A stretch of DNA of 64,000 nucleotides from Phallus indusiatus (taxonomy: Eukaryota > Basidiomycota > Agaricomycetes > Phallales > Phallaceae). Under the pieces are notes generated by a model. It saw only the letters and a program-made list of their open reading frames with translations. It was not told where the DNA came from and did no database searches. The stretch covers positions 1 through 64,000 of the forward strand of contig JAQFWX010000121.1 of NCBI GenBank assembly GCA_027605045.1, written 5' to 3'. The translations under genes were made by a program, and so were the position numbers. Below, one piece after another: positions 12,421-22,767 of the stretch (its first letter is position 1; every line of letters starts with the position of its first letter).

Positions 12421-13693
12421 ATGGCAATAAATTGGTCGAGAATATCCTTGTTTGAAGCTACACCCGAGCAGGTAAGTTTGTCTGATGCACATACTCCACA
12501 ACAGATCAGATTCGTTGAGAAGCAGGAATAAAGGTCGGAGAGTCCAGAAAACGGAACTACCTTTCGTGGGGTCGTGGACTAGACTTGGAAGGTTACCTAG
12601 AGGGAAAGCAGATAGTGGATGCAGGTGAATATGCAACAGGAGGAAAGCTTAGAATATGGGTTTTGGCACCTATAGGCGATCATCAGACATTGAATTTTTT
12701 CTGCGCGTGCGAAACGTAAGAAAGCCAGACAAATTCTTTGAGCGATCAATGCCAATGCTCATGGTCAACTTTGGGGTTGCTTTCAGGTTTCAAAGACAAG
12801 CATTGTTATATACGCCAACGTCAAACGGTTGTCAAAGAGCGATAGCCTATGGAATAGCTTCGGTCTTTTGCCATAAAGAGCATCGCAACAAAGGTTATAC
12901 AAGCTATATGATGCGTTTGTTGCATTACATCCTTGCACCCGCAAACTCGTTAGGAACCTTCCCAAAAGAGTGGGGTTCACCTCCGCTTCAGCCGACGGGG
13001 TTAGGCAATGCAAGCTTTTCAGCACTTTGGAGTGTCGTAGGATCAAGTTTCTATGAGAACTTGGGGCCGAACACTTCTCGCTTAGGTTGGAGAGCAAAAG
13101 GGCATTTCAACACTGTATGGCAGTACAAGGAAATGGAAGAAGACCTCAGTCGTGTGCAGTGGCTATCCGAAGACGATTGCGCGCAATTGTGGGAAGAGGA
13201 CGCATTGTACATGGAAGAACAATTCAGGAGGACAATTAAAGAGAATCCACAACAAACGAGTTGTTTGTTCTTGTCGAATTACGGGCTGGCCATGTTCCAA
13301 GTCAAGCGCGCAAAATTATTTCTTTCGGGGTCGCCGCACCTTCGGATGCCGATGAAGTGGGGGGTAAAACTTGTTGACGATGTCGGTTCTCCAAAAGCCT
13401 ATGCGACATGGATTACCGACGTAAATTATATTGGTTATACAGACATACCTTTGATGATTACGCGCATGAGAGCCGACGAAAAAACCTTTCCTATCATTTT
13501 GGCAGCGGCGATGGAGGCAGCAAAGGAGAATGACTGCAGAGCTGTAGGGATATGGAACCTTGAAAGTGGTCTTCGAGAAATAGGGAAACGTCTAGGCGGC
13601 GAGGGGGTTCAGGATTTGGATTGCGTAACTTCCGTGGCATGGTATGGTTCTGAAAATGTCAGTGACGTGAAGATCCTCTTCAATGAAAGGTAG
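12421..13693 (+). CDS. LYC1: LYC1-type N-acetyltransferase
   Basis: Three exons (12421-12471, 12534-12715, 12787-13693) give 379 residues. The start MAINWSRISLFEATPEQ was chosen because LFEATPEQ is the conserved opening of this family, and splicing at 12471/12534 leads directly to SWGRGLDLEGYLE and GGKLRIWVLAP. An uninterrupted plus-strand frame starting at 12656 reads through the second intron and gives the wrong N-terminus. The central part holds the GNAT acetyl-CoA-binding segment (IASVFCHKEHRNKGYTSYMM, with the R/Q-x-x-G-x-G/A-like loop). The C-terminal half matches the LYC1 C-terminal domain pattern. Yarrowia LYC1 acetylates lysine in lysine catabolism; substrate identity here is assumed from family membership. 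Confidence 0.88.
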
Positions 13694-14144
13694 GACGTTT
13701 TTCATTCTTGTTTGAATGACATAACCTAACAACAAAAGGTATTGTTATTGTTGAGAAAATGAAATAACCTGGGTAGGGCTACTTTTACTATCAAAGTAAG
13801 CAAGACAACACAAATTGTATGTTAGAGATGCATGGGCGGGCTTACGGAAAACTTAGGGAAACACGTAAAATTATACATGAAGTTGGTTTTTGCGGCTTGA
13901 ATATAAAAATCTGTAGAGAAAATTCTATTGCGACCTAAGTATAAGACCTTACGAATTTGAGTCTTGTTGTCCATTGGCTGTCCAGGAGTACCCAAATTCT
14001 CAAACGGCAGCCTGAGCGTCAGTTGATTCTCACCCGGCAAATGCCGAACTCGTTCGCCCAGTTATTTGGCGCCGTATACGTTCTCCCAATTATGATGACA
14101 TGCAAGACATCAACAAGACATGCAACTCACCTTCTTAGCTTCTC
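13694..14144. other. Intergenic region
   Basis: About 450 bases between two plus-strand genes. A short minus-strand frame (about 13822-14040) contains a proline/glycine-rich stretch but has no splice partners or family resemblance. Otherwise nothing is recognised. Confidence 0.45.
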
Positions 14145-15017
14145 ATGGATATCCCATGGACACTAGGAGCGTATGAATTTGGTGCTTTATTTAGCACCTT
14201 GCTTTATGGATTCATTCTCTCCCAAGCGTTCAGGTATACGCAAGAAAAGTATAACGATCCTATGTGGCTCAAGATTCTGGCACGTCCTTTTAGTTGTTTC
14301 TTTCGTCAAATAACAAAAAAAACGCTCAAATATGTCCTCATTAGGTGCTCACAGCGTGGTTGGCGGATCGTTTTGTTTCTTTCCCTCATGATTGACTTAG
14401 TCTGTTATAGCATTTTAGACCTGACTCATACCGTGTCGGTGTGGTCTCTTTTATACTTCTGGTCCGTAAATAACTTCTCGTATCCGGACGGTCTACTTCG
14501 AATCAATTGGATGTTCGTACTTCAGCTCGCAACCTCTCCGTTCATGGGAGCAGTCGTCCAAGTGAGCCTTTACACGAACCCTTCCCCTCACCTTTTCTAA
14601 TATTTTTCTAAAACAGTCGTTTTACGCGTATCGAATGTTTCTCCTGCTCTCAAAACCCTATTTATCCATTATTGTTTGGCTCGGAGCTGCCACACGAGTG
14701 GGATTCGGTATTTACAGAATTGTACCATTTTCCCAGTCCAAAACCATTCCCATATTGGTTGCACACCATGGTTGGCTACTAGAAGCGGCTCTGTCGATCA
14801 ATGTCGGTCTAGACATAATTAATACATTCGGCTTATTGTATTCTCTACTCAGACATAGGCCCGCTTTAGAAAGGTTTGGCTGGTTGATCTTTTCCTTCCC
14901 GCCGCTCGTCTTATTCGTCTCACTAGGTCACGAAAGGTGGTTGATATGCTCTCTAGGTATACCATCGGTCCGTTCCTTGTTAATATGATACCGCTTAAGT
15001 CTTTGACACTTTTCTAG
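14145..15017 (+). CDS. Multi-pass membrane protein, DUF6534-type
   Basis: Begins MDIPWTLGAYEFGALFSTLL, the usual first helix of the basidiomycete DUF6534 family. Later exons give LDLTHTVSVWSLLYF, PDGLLRINWMFVLQLATSPF, then after a short intron SFYAYRMFLLLSKPYLSII and a Leu/Ile-rich helix pair. The last exon, joined near 14930, adds SRKVVDMLSRYTIGPFL and stops at 15015-15017. Five or six hydrophobic segments are visible; the family normally has about seven, so the C-terminus may be shortened. The first intron (about 14278-14344) fits the family spacing best if it uses a GC donor (CTG|gcacgt). The second (about 14358-14409) is GT-AG. The family is abundant in Agaricomycetes with no established function; a membrane location is expected. 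Confidence 0.8.
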
Positions 15018-17682
15018 AAATTGGCTTAAGTACCACGTATGTGGCTATACCTAGCACACTGCTCAAACAAATCTAACATAACCAAAGTTTACTCGCTATA
15101 GTTATATTAGTCGTCGTTCATTACAGTAAGTGATACTCAAATCGGGTGTCATGTTAATAACCTGCTCGCAGAGGCTCACGAAAATTGTACGGCGTTGTAT
15201 TTTCTTCTGAATCTTAATTAACTTCATTCTTTACAGTTATTTTCCTCGGACTCTTGGCCTTTTATCCCAAACGTAAATCTCAAAGTCACCCCTCGCGTAA
15301 AGTTAATGACTGACTTCCCATATTCAGTATATATAAATTCCCTCTTCGCATCGTAAGGAGGACCGTTCTCAAGTCACTAACCTTTGACAACCATCTTTCT
15401 CAGCCTTAATTCTCGCGCGCGATTAAGACAAATATCTTCAAATACGACAGATATCAATATCGTGGACAACGAAAATAGAAGCGTACGTGAACCCTACCAA
15501 CACCAATGAAAACTCAAAAATCGACTATTTCTTATTTCTTTCATTCATAGAATATTTTTAACATCATAAAACGTCGTCCGAAAAAGACATCCACGGTCTC
15601 TTCGTCTGGGCATCCTCCTGAGCCGCCGTCGGAGCCGTAGATTTTCTTGTATGCAGACTCTCCGAAGGGTCCACTGTCATGTCCGTAAAAGTTGCTTTGA
15701 CCTGAAACATATTTGACGTACCTTTATTTATGCAAATATTGTTATTTTGCAGACGGATTATACGGAAAACACGCCAAAATCGGAAGGACCGTGTAAATGA
15801 TTGAGGTTCTTCAACATGATGATGAGACCCGAGCGTCTGCCATAACGCATGATCACCCGCACAGCACGATTATTGCCATCGAAATCAAGGCTTTTTTCTG
15901 AACTGTCCACTGTTTCCAACCTCGCTCTTCTCCCAAAGAAAAGTATCGACAAGCTGATCTGACCGGTTCATTATCTTCGATCACGGAAAAGAATATGAAC
16001 GGACCTACTTGTTCACCAGCCGCACCACCTCCACCGGAGCGTGAGTGCATTATCGTGTTTTGATACTGTTCACCATGATGCCGGCCAGACGTTGATGCAC
16101 ATCATAACCTGAATCGGCGTTTCTGTTATATAGTTTTACTTTGCATGGGTTTGATGCCCTTTGGTGCCCAACATGATTTGTTCATATCCCGTACGGTTTC
16201 TTTGACTGTTTTGATCCTTCTACTATTAAACACTCCTTTATGATTTGAAGAATATTACGAATTCCCCTTTGTCCCTTTCAACATTCCCGCTTCCTCCTCC
16301 AACGAGCGGCACGGCCGCTGTTACGGTTGGGAAGCTCGCTCCGGTATTGAATTGTCTTCAAGCCCCGAGTTCTAAGATGGGGTCGATAATCGTCGTGTAT
16401 TTCTTGGAAGATGTGCTGTATTTTTGTGGAATGTCTCGAGCCTCGACATTTCAACATGTCCATATTATAGCTGTAGCAGAGTCATATACGGTAAGTTTAA
16501 ACAGAAGGACGTTTCATCAGTCATTTAGACTTACGATGCAGGATGATGCATAGTGGGAAACGATCAAAAAGAACAGCAGTGGATCCCTGAAAGCCAATCC
16601 ACGGCATGAGGCACGCAATGTTATCCTCTCTGGAGTCTGCACCAAAACATCACCTTCTCTTTGATGATACCAATTTTTCATCTGCTTCTTTCCAAACGCG
16701 AGTATACATGCATCTATATTCTATAGGCAATAAATTGACAATATGCAGATTTGTAAATTCATACTTCAAGTTGTTAATGAGATGCTACTCTTTCGCAGAA
16801 TCTTTCCCATAAAGTCACGGATGACTAACTAATGTTAAACTCCAGACTCTCGAAGTAATATCTTAGACTGATAAGTTGTCCCTTCACATTCTTCTTTATA
16901 TTAAGTACCGGAAGTGCAAAACGCCGGACTGACAGTCACTAGTACGGATTAGCATAGGTTTGATACACATGAGTTCCCGAATCCCTAGCGAATGCCGCAA
17001 CATAATAGAGACACACCTCCAAATGATTAATGATTGTTGAGCGTTGTTTTGACCGGATTAATAATGATCACCTGGTTAAATATCAGAAAATCTGAAGAAC
17101 CGGAGATGATTTAGGAAACCAATGAGATGTCGTCTAGAGTGTGGCTTTGAGGAACGTATCTATGAAAAGGAGCCAGGTGAACGGCAAACCAGCGGCAGAC
17201 TGACACTCATTGATTGATGTGAACTTCTGGTTGGCAACGAGTTGATTCAGCTGGAGGATTTATGTAAGCGCAACACGTTCGCATCTGAGTTCACGGCGGC
17301 AGTAACTCTTGCGGCAATGAATCCTGTAAAGTCAACTTTTCTTCAGCCATTATTTTAACAGCTGACAAGAGAATTTTCGTAGCAGTTCTTTTGAATCAAT
17401 AATCTCTCAAAGACCAGAAAAAGTCCGATAGTGACCCGATAGTACCGGCGGCTTGTCGAAGAACACCCATCGAATTAGGCGACACTAACGGACTTTCCTA
17501 AGTTTGATTGAGATTTGAGTCGATGAGAAATGATATCAATCTTTGCAACCGATGCGTATAGGAAAACCCCTAAAAAACGTGCCTTTTATTGTTAATCGAT
17601 AATCACCCACTTTTCTCTCTTTCCTTCCTCTCCTTCGTTCTCTCTCTCTCTGGGAATTGAATTCCCAAGTTCTATAACTATA
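15018..17682. other. Intergenic region with one doubtful small gene
   Basis: About 2.7 kb without a secure gene. On the minus strand at 15.55-16.05 kb a Gly/Ser-rich frame (HSRSGGGGAAGEQ, then after a possible intron GQSNFYGHDSGPFGESAYKK and a SDGGSGG stretch) could belong to a small gene, but start, stop and splice sites are not consistent enough to model. A CT-rich stretch with CTCTCTCTCT just before 17683 is the probable promoter/5' UTR of the protease gene. Confidence 0.4.
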
Positions 17683-19724
17683 ATGCTTTTCGTCTTCAAT
17701 CCGCTCTGGTTATTCGTTTTCCAAATCTCGTGCTTCGTATTCTCTGCTCCAACCGAACATGTTACCTTACCTCTCGAATCGGACGATTCTACAGTAATGT
17801 TGCCACTGAAGCGTAGAGCGGGTCCATACGACGGAGAGTATCTGGATCTACCGGCTATAGCGAACCACTTGCGCGCAAAACATGGTTTTCCGACAATAGA
17901 CTACAAAAATTCCGAAGAACCTCCCGAGTCACGTCGGTCTTTGCAGCGTAGGATTAACTTCAATAGTGTCGAGATGTTCGACGACGGTCCAGACATATCC
18001 TACTTTGCAACTATTGGTGTTGGTACTCCACGTACGTTTTTCTCAGTCCAAACGCGATCGCGACCCTAACCATATTTGATTTCACTATTCCAGCCAAAAA
18101 GTTTAATGTTGTTCTCGATACCGGATCTAGTGATTTGTTTCTGAGCTCGTCCGTTTGCACAAAGGGATGTGAAGACACAGTGGTGTACAACCCCGCCAAC
18201 TCCAGAACGTCTGTAGTAGAAGGAAAAATTGTGAACATTACGCTTGGATCTGTCAAAGTTACTGGCGAACTTGCTTCAGATCTTGTCTTGCTAGGAGGAT
18301 TCAGAGTGAATCCTCAGACATTCGGTTCGTCGTGGTTTATCCATGTTGTTTCAACTGTTCCTGAATTCATGCTTTTGACAACTCAGCAATGGCAAAAACA
18401 ATCAAAGGAGAAATTCTAAGCGATCGTGTTCATGGTTTGCTTGGACTTGGGTTTCAATCCCTTGCTAAGACTGGGTTTGTCTTTCGTGTCAATTTTTCAA
18501 TCCATATCTCCTGATTTATTCGGCGATGGTAGCGCCGTTCCCTTCGTTCAGTCCCTCGTAAACAGTAAAAGATTAAAGCAGCCCATAATGAGTTTTTACT
18601 TTCAAAGGTAACGTCACCCCGCACCAGGATCATTCTCCTGCTAGTATTATTCCATCTCATACAATGCTAGACATTTGACCGATCTCGACAATGATATTGC
18701 GCCCGGAGGTACTTTGACATTGGGTGATGTCGTGAGCACCATCGATGTCAATACGATTGAGCGTCATCCCCTTGTCACCTCTAACTTTTGGGCCATCTCT
18801 TTGGAAAGTATGTGGATCAACTCGCGGTTTAAGTCTCGTTTCATAATTTAATAAATCGTTTTTTGTTCTAGCTATAACCTCACAAGGAAGCCCTATATCT
18901 ATTCCTCCTAATCTGGCATCGGCTGTACGACGCAGCTACTAACTCAATTATGAATGCCATTATACTCATGAACAATTAATGTAGATAATAGACACTGGAT
19001 CAACTTTGATTGGTGCGCCGTCAAGCGTTTTCAGTACCATATGTCAACGCTTGCGCGGTGATGTTCATACGACGGGGACACTGACAGGGTTTTGCGTTCT
19101 ACGTAAGTAATCCACACACAATTCAAGACATGTTCGGGGAGGTTCACTGATTTATTTTCTATGTAGCTTGCAATTTAAATCTCAACAGCTTGGAAATGGC
19201 CTTTACATTCACAGGAGGGAAAGCACACCCTCTCAATTCTACAGACTTGGTCTATCCACAGCCAGATGGTAAAAACGGCCGGGTATGCGTATCTCCCATA
19301 TTCGACTTGACACCCGGCTCGGCACCTGTCCCCGAACTAGCATTTTCTTGGGTAGTTGGCTTACCCTTCCTTGTACGTTTATTTTCACCTGTGTTTTTGA
19401 ATGGCTTTACACATTTTATTAATTTCACTTTAGAAAAACGTTTACACGGTATTCGACTTCAATCCCCCTTCTGTTGGATTTGCTACTCTTCCTTCACATA
19501 TACCTCCTCCCCCTAGTCAAGCAGCTGGTGTGAAGAAGCGTCCTCGTCCTCCGCCTCCATCGTCTGGCGCTGGTTCATCGACCGCAAGTCTGAAGTCTGG
19601 ATCTGGCACCGGCGGAGCGGGTTTAGCGGGAACTCTTTCCAACCCGAACTCAGGCACCACTGGTACTAAGGGTTCCAGTAAATCCTGCAGCAAGAAGTTT
19701 TTGGGGATATTCAGCAGGTGTTAA
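17683..19724 (+). CDS. Secreted pepsin-like aspartic protease (family A1)
   Basis: Nine exons (17683-18031, 18094-18324, 18387-18474, 18533-18607, 18671-18807, 18872-18924, 18985-19102, 19167-19372, 19434-19724) give 515 residues. The first about 21 residues (MLFVFNPLWLFVFQISCFVF) are a signal peptide. A pro-segment with LRAKHGFP and dibasic RR sites follows. The first catalytic motif is VVLDTGSSDLFL at the start of exon 2. The flap region and GLLGLGFQSLAKTG follow, then the second catalytic motif IIDTGSTLIGAP at the start of exon 7. Both aspartates are present, so activity is expected. The C-terminus is a Pro/Gly/Ser/Thr-rich tail of about 80 residues ending in a basic Cys-containing stretch, without a clear GPI signal. 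Probable role: extracellular or cell-wall proteolysis. Confidence 0.93.
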
Positions 19725-20042
19725 CGTTGCTCTGATCGAGCTCGGTACATATTTACTATACATATTTATGTATTTTTTTGTGAATGTGTTTATACATTAT
19801 ATAACCGCTCCTTTGAATATAATGATGTTTTGCGAGACTCCGGAAGGTCGGGACGGCCTTTAAATTGAAGACGGATTTTCGAAGTCTATATTCAGTAAAA
19901 ATACAATATAATACAGATAGATACTAAGACAATGATGACTAGGGCTTTAAACGCGATACATTTTTAAAAAGGAATTCTGAAAGAGAAGAAAGAAGAAAAA
20001 ATCTATATGTCTATGTTTGTGTGTTTAGAACTCGGAGTCAAC
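19725..20042. other. Convergent 3' intergenic region
   Basis: About 320 bases between the stop codons of the protease (+) and the conidiation-6 gene (-). AT-rich; holds both 3' untranslated regions. Nothing else is recognised. Confidence 0.6.
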
Positions 20043-20621
20043 TCAGTATTCATTGAGGACTTCTTTCGCGTGTGTCTTGGCGTCCTTGCTGGTGTGAGGA
20101 TCTAATATATTGAATGAGAAACTAGTCCTTGAAGATCGGAAAAACCGATGAAAGACATACTGGACAAAGTGGCTTTGTAGCCGCCAAGGACACGATGCAT
20201 ATGCTCTTCTTCGGATCTGCTGCCACCAGTGTCACCTTCATCAAATTCACCAGCGGCAGCGAGAACTTCAGTGGCGTGTTCTTTGGCTTCCATTGAAGTA
20301 TGGGGGTTGGAAATGGTGGCTTTGAAACCTTAAAATTGAAATGAGGGTTGGGATATTGAACTATTGTCGCCACCCTGCGATGCGCTTACCTCCCAAGACA
20401 CGGTTGTTGTGCATGGCTCTTTCAGCATCGGTGTTGTATGCCTCTAAAGCCTGGAGCTCTGCACGAGCATGCGCTTTGGCAGCTGCGCTCGTACGAGGGT
20501 TGGCGAGGGTCGCTTTGTAACCCGCCATAACACGGGTGTGGTGAAAATCCTCTGAAATCAGTTGAATCAGTCGAAAAGATCTTTCTCCTGGAGAGGAGGA
20601 GAGCTCACCTGTGCTAGTCAT
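20043..20621 (-). CDS. Conidiation protein 6 (Con-6) repeat protein
   Basis: Four exons (complement of 20609-20621, 20390-20551, 20161-20328, 20043-20101) total 402 nt and encode 133 residues. The first exon is only 13 nt (MTST plus one base). The protein consists of three repeats of the Con-6 motif: RVMAGYKATLANPRTSAAAK, RVLGGFKATISNPHTSMEAK and RVLGGYKATLSNPHTSKDAK, each followed by an Ala/Glu-rich helix (HAREL or HATEVL type). This family (CON-6, CCG-1-related in Neurospora) is induced in development and stress; its molecular role is unknown. Usual length is one to three repeats, so this is a complete member. An upstream TATA-like tataaa lies near 20710. Confidence 0.93.
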
Positions 20622-21238
20622 TTTGGTTCGTACTTGTGGATGAGTTGAGAGTTTGAAAAGTCTGAGCGAAGGTAATTTAGGCATGCTTGAAATACTATCA
20701 GGCTGTTTATATAAATTCTGACGTTTTTTATTCCTTTTGTTCGACTGTCGTCATACAAGTCATAGTTTTTTTGGAGTAAAACGTGACGTCAAAGATCAGT
20801 GGAGAGTCGTACCAGTATCGGCAAGAGTGACCGACTTCCAAAACCGTGTGGTGGAGTTGTTTCTCTTTTGCACTTATCTCGGAAGTGGGGATGAATTAAT
20901 ACGTCAGGCTCGGAGCAAAGGTTGATATCATCGTATGACTCGTGTCTAAAGACTTTACGCGTCTACGTGTTGTGGACCATTGTGGTCGCGTTTACTGAAG
21001 TGGATCTTTTTTACGTGAATACGCCTTTGAAGCTGATTAGGAATTTTTTTGAGACATGGTCACCGGACGCATTAGAACACCAATTTTTGACAGTTTTTGA
21101 CAGAATACGTACAGATATCATTCAAATAGTGTGCGATAATTTCACGCTTCCGTGACTGTGATATAATATGCCAATGGACTCGCGCGTAGAGCCATTTGTA
21201 TGACAAGCTGAATAGCATGAGAACAAAGAATGAATGTG

Positions 21239-21246
21239 TATAAAAA
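21239..21246 (+). promoter_or_regulatory. TATA-like box in upstream promoter copy
   Basis: tataaaaa in the first copy of the duplicated promoter unit, about 200 nt upstream of the terpene synthase start codon. It is followed by the same CACAAGCTGTAC as the proximal copy. Confidence 0.45.
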
Positions 21247-21389
21247 GCACAAGCTGTACAATTGCATACATGGCCACTAGGACATGTCATCGGGGGGTAA
21301 AATGCGACTTCTAATCCCTTCTAATACAGACATGCCCGAAGCGTGATAATATGACAGGCTGAATGACATGGGAACGGATAGAAAATGCG

Positions 21390-21397
21390 TATAAAGA
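21390..21397 (+). promoter_or_regulatory. TATA-like box of terpene synthase 1
   Basis: tataaaga about 50 nt upstream of the chosen start codon at 21441. It sits at the same relative position in the repeat unit as the upstream tataaaaa. The location fits a core promoter of a short-leader gene. Confidence 0.5.
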
Positions 21398-21440
21398 CCA
21401 CAAGCTGTACGAGATCGAAGAGTCAGCTGAGAGACCGCTA

Positions 21441-22587
21441 ATGTCTACTGTAGCTAAAGAACATACCCTTCCTGATCTTTGGACGCACTGTCCCTTCCCC
21501 GTCAAATTTCATGACAACAGCACGGAAGTAATCGTCGAATCTCAGAAGTGGTTCGACAACTCCGGAACAACCCTCTTTGCGCAATCTTCTCCTTACGCTG
21601 GCTTGCGGGAGACCATTGATAGTGCAGGAGTTGGCCAGCTAGTCGCATACTGCTTTCCTAACGTTACTCAAGAGAAATTCAGGATCCTTTGCGATCTTGG
21701 GTATATATTGTTCCTCCTGGATGACCTCGGGGATGTGATGGGAAAAGGTGAATGGGACGGAGTGAAAAATGCTATTGAAAGTATTTTGAATGGTGGGAAG
21801 GTCATTGAACAAGGTGTAGAAGGTGACGTTGCCAAGTTATTCGCTGAGTACGTCGAATAGTATCATATCTATGTTGCGCGCTCCGAGTCGATATTAATAC
21901 TCTTCACAGTTGGTGGGAACGCATCAAAAAAACTCTGAGTCCGGCTTATCAAGCTCGTTACGTCCAAGACTTTACGGAATACCTTGAAGGTATCAGACTT
22001 GAGACGGATCATAGGCACTCCGGGCATGTTCACCCCACCCACGAAGAATACATATCGCACCGTCGTTGGAATACTGGAGCTAAGCCTTTCCTCGAGTTGG
22101 TTGAATATACCATCGATGTGGAACTTCCCGAAGAAGTACGTTCTCATCCGGAATATGTGAAGATGGAAGACGCCGTCAGTGATTATATCTCTTTCACGAA
22201 TGTGCGTACTTTGTCCATCATTTGAAATACGCGCCACCATCATCTCGGTTTTTTTTTAAAAAATGTGATATTCTTCTTCAGGACATCTTTTCGTACAAGA
22301 AGGAACAGAAGGACGAGCATAATCACAACATGGTCATTATTCTTTGCAAGAAGCACGACAAGGACCTGCAACGTGCAATCAATCACGTTGGTGAATTAGC
22401 AACGAAGGCGATTGACACGTATAAAGAAGCGAAAGCGAACCTGCCGTTCCAAAGCGAAGATATCACAGCCTATTGTGGCGCATTGGAATATGTTATCTCC
22501 GGGTGTTTGGAGTGGAGTGTTTCTATCTCACGATACTTTGGCACGGAAGGGGGAACAATCAAAGAGCAAAAGAAGATTGTACTGTAG
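21441..22587 (+). CDS. Sesquiterpene-synthase-type terpene cyclase 1
   Basis: Three exons (21441-21847, 21910-22201, 22282-22587) give 334 residues. Class I terpene synthase motifs are in place. After an N-terminal LPDLWTHCPFP there is the aspartate-rich motif LFLLDDLGDVM (DDxxD type, metal binding) around residue 95-100. The NSE triad NDIFSYKKE sits at the exon 2/3 junction, and the RY pair is in WSVSISRYFG near the C-terminus. These enzymes ionise farnesyl diphosphate and cyclise it with Mg2+ in the cytosol. The gene shares intron positions and an exon 2 of exactly 292 nt with the three minus-strand synthases downstream, but is divergent in sequence. The start MSTVAKEH was preferred over an upstream in-frame ATG (21369) because the latter lies on the TATA region. 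Product chemistry cannot be read from sequence. Confidence 0.92.
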
Positions 22588-22767
22588 TAACTGTGAAATG
22601 TATAAAAAGGATCGTGTACCAGTGAAATACAAAGTGAAATTGTCCTTGTTTCATATAAAACGGACTGTCGCCGTTGGACGTCGGTCGGACGACGTCAGCA
22701 CGACTCTATATAGGTCTCGGCCAGCACGGTCACACTTAGTAATACCCGCCCCGCCAGTGTTTATAGC

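Larger units (their letters stand above)
20622..21440. promoter_or_regulatory. Divergent promoter region with duplicated segment
   Basis: Lies between the Con-6 gene (-) and terpene synthase 1 (+). It contains two imperfect copies of a promoter-sized unit (about 21190-21255 and 21350-21412). Each has TGACA(A/G)GCTGAAT, a CATG(A/G)GAAC stretch, a TATA-like box and CACAAGCTGTAC. Only the second copy is adjacent to the start codon. Confidence 0.65.

Noticed and set aside
12656..12786. Start of the LYC1 gene at the ATG at 12656
   Set aside because: The sequence from 12656 to 12786 in this frame does not resemble the family. A different upstream frame with two introns restores LFEATPEQ, WGRGL and GGKLRIWVLAP.
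13822..14040. Small minus-strand gene between LYC1 and the DUF6534 gene
   Set aside because: One short frame only, with a stop directly upstream and no matching second exon. It overlaps the promoter of the plus-strand gene.
16245..16553. 102-codon plus-strand frame
   Set aside because: Low-complexity start and no recognisable domain. An equally open minus-strand frame overlaps it, and no introns or neighbours support either.
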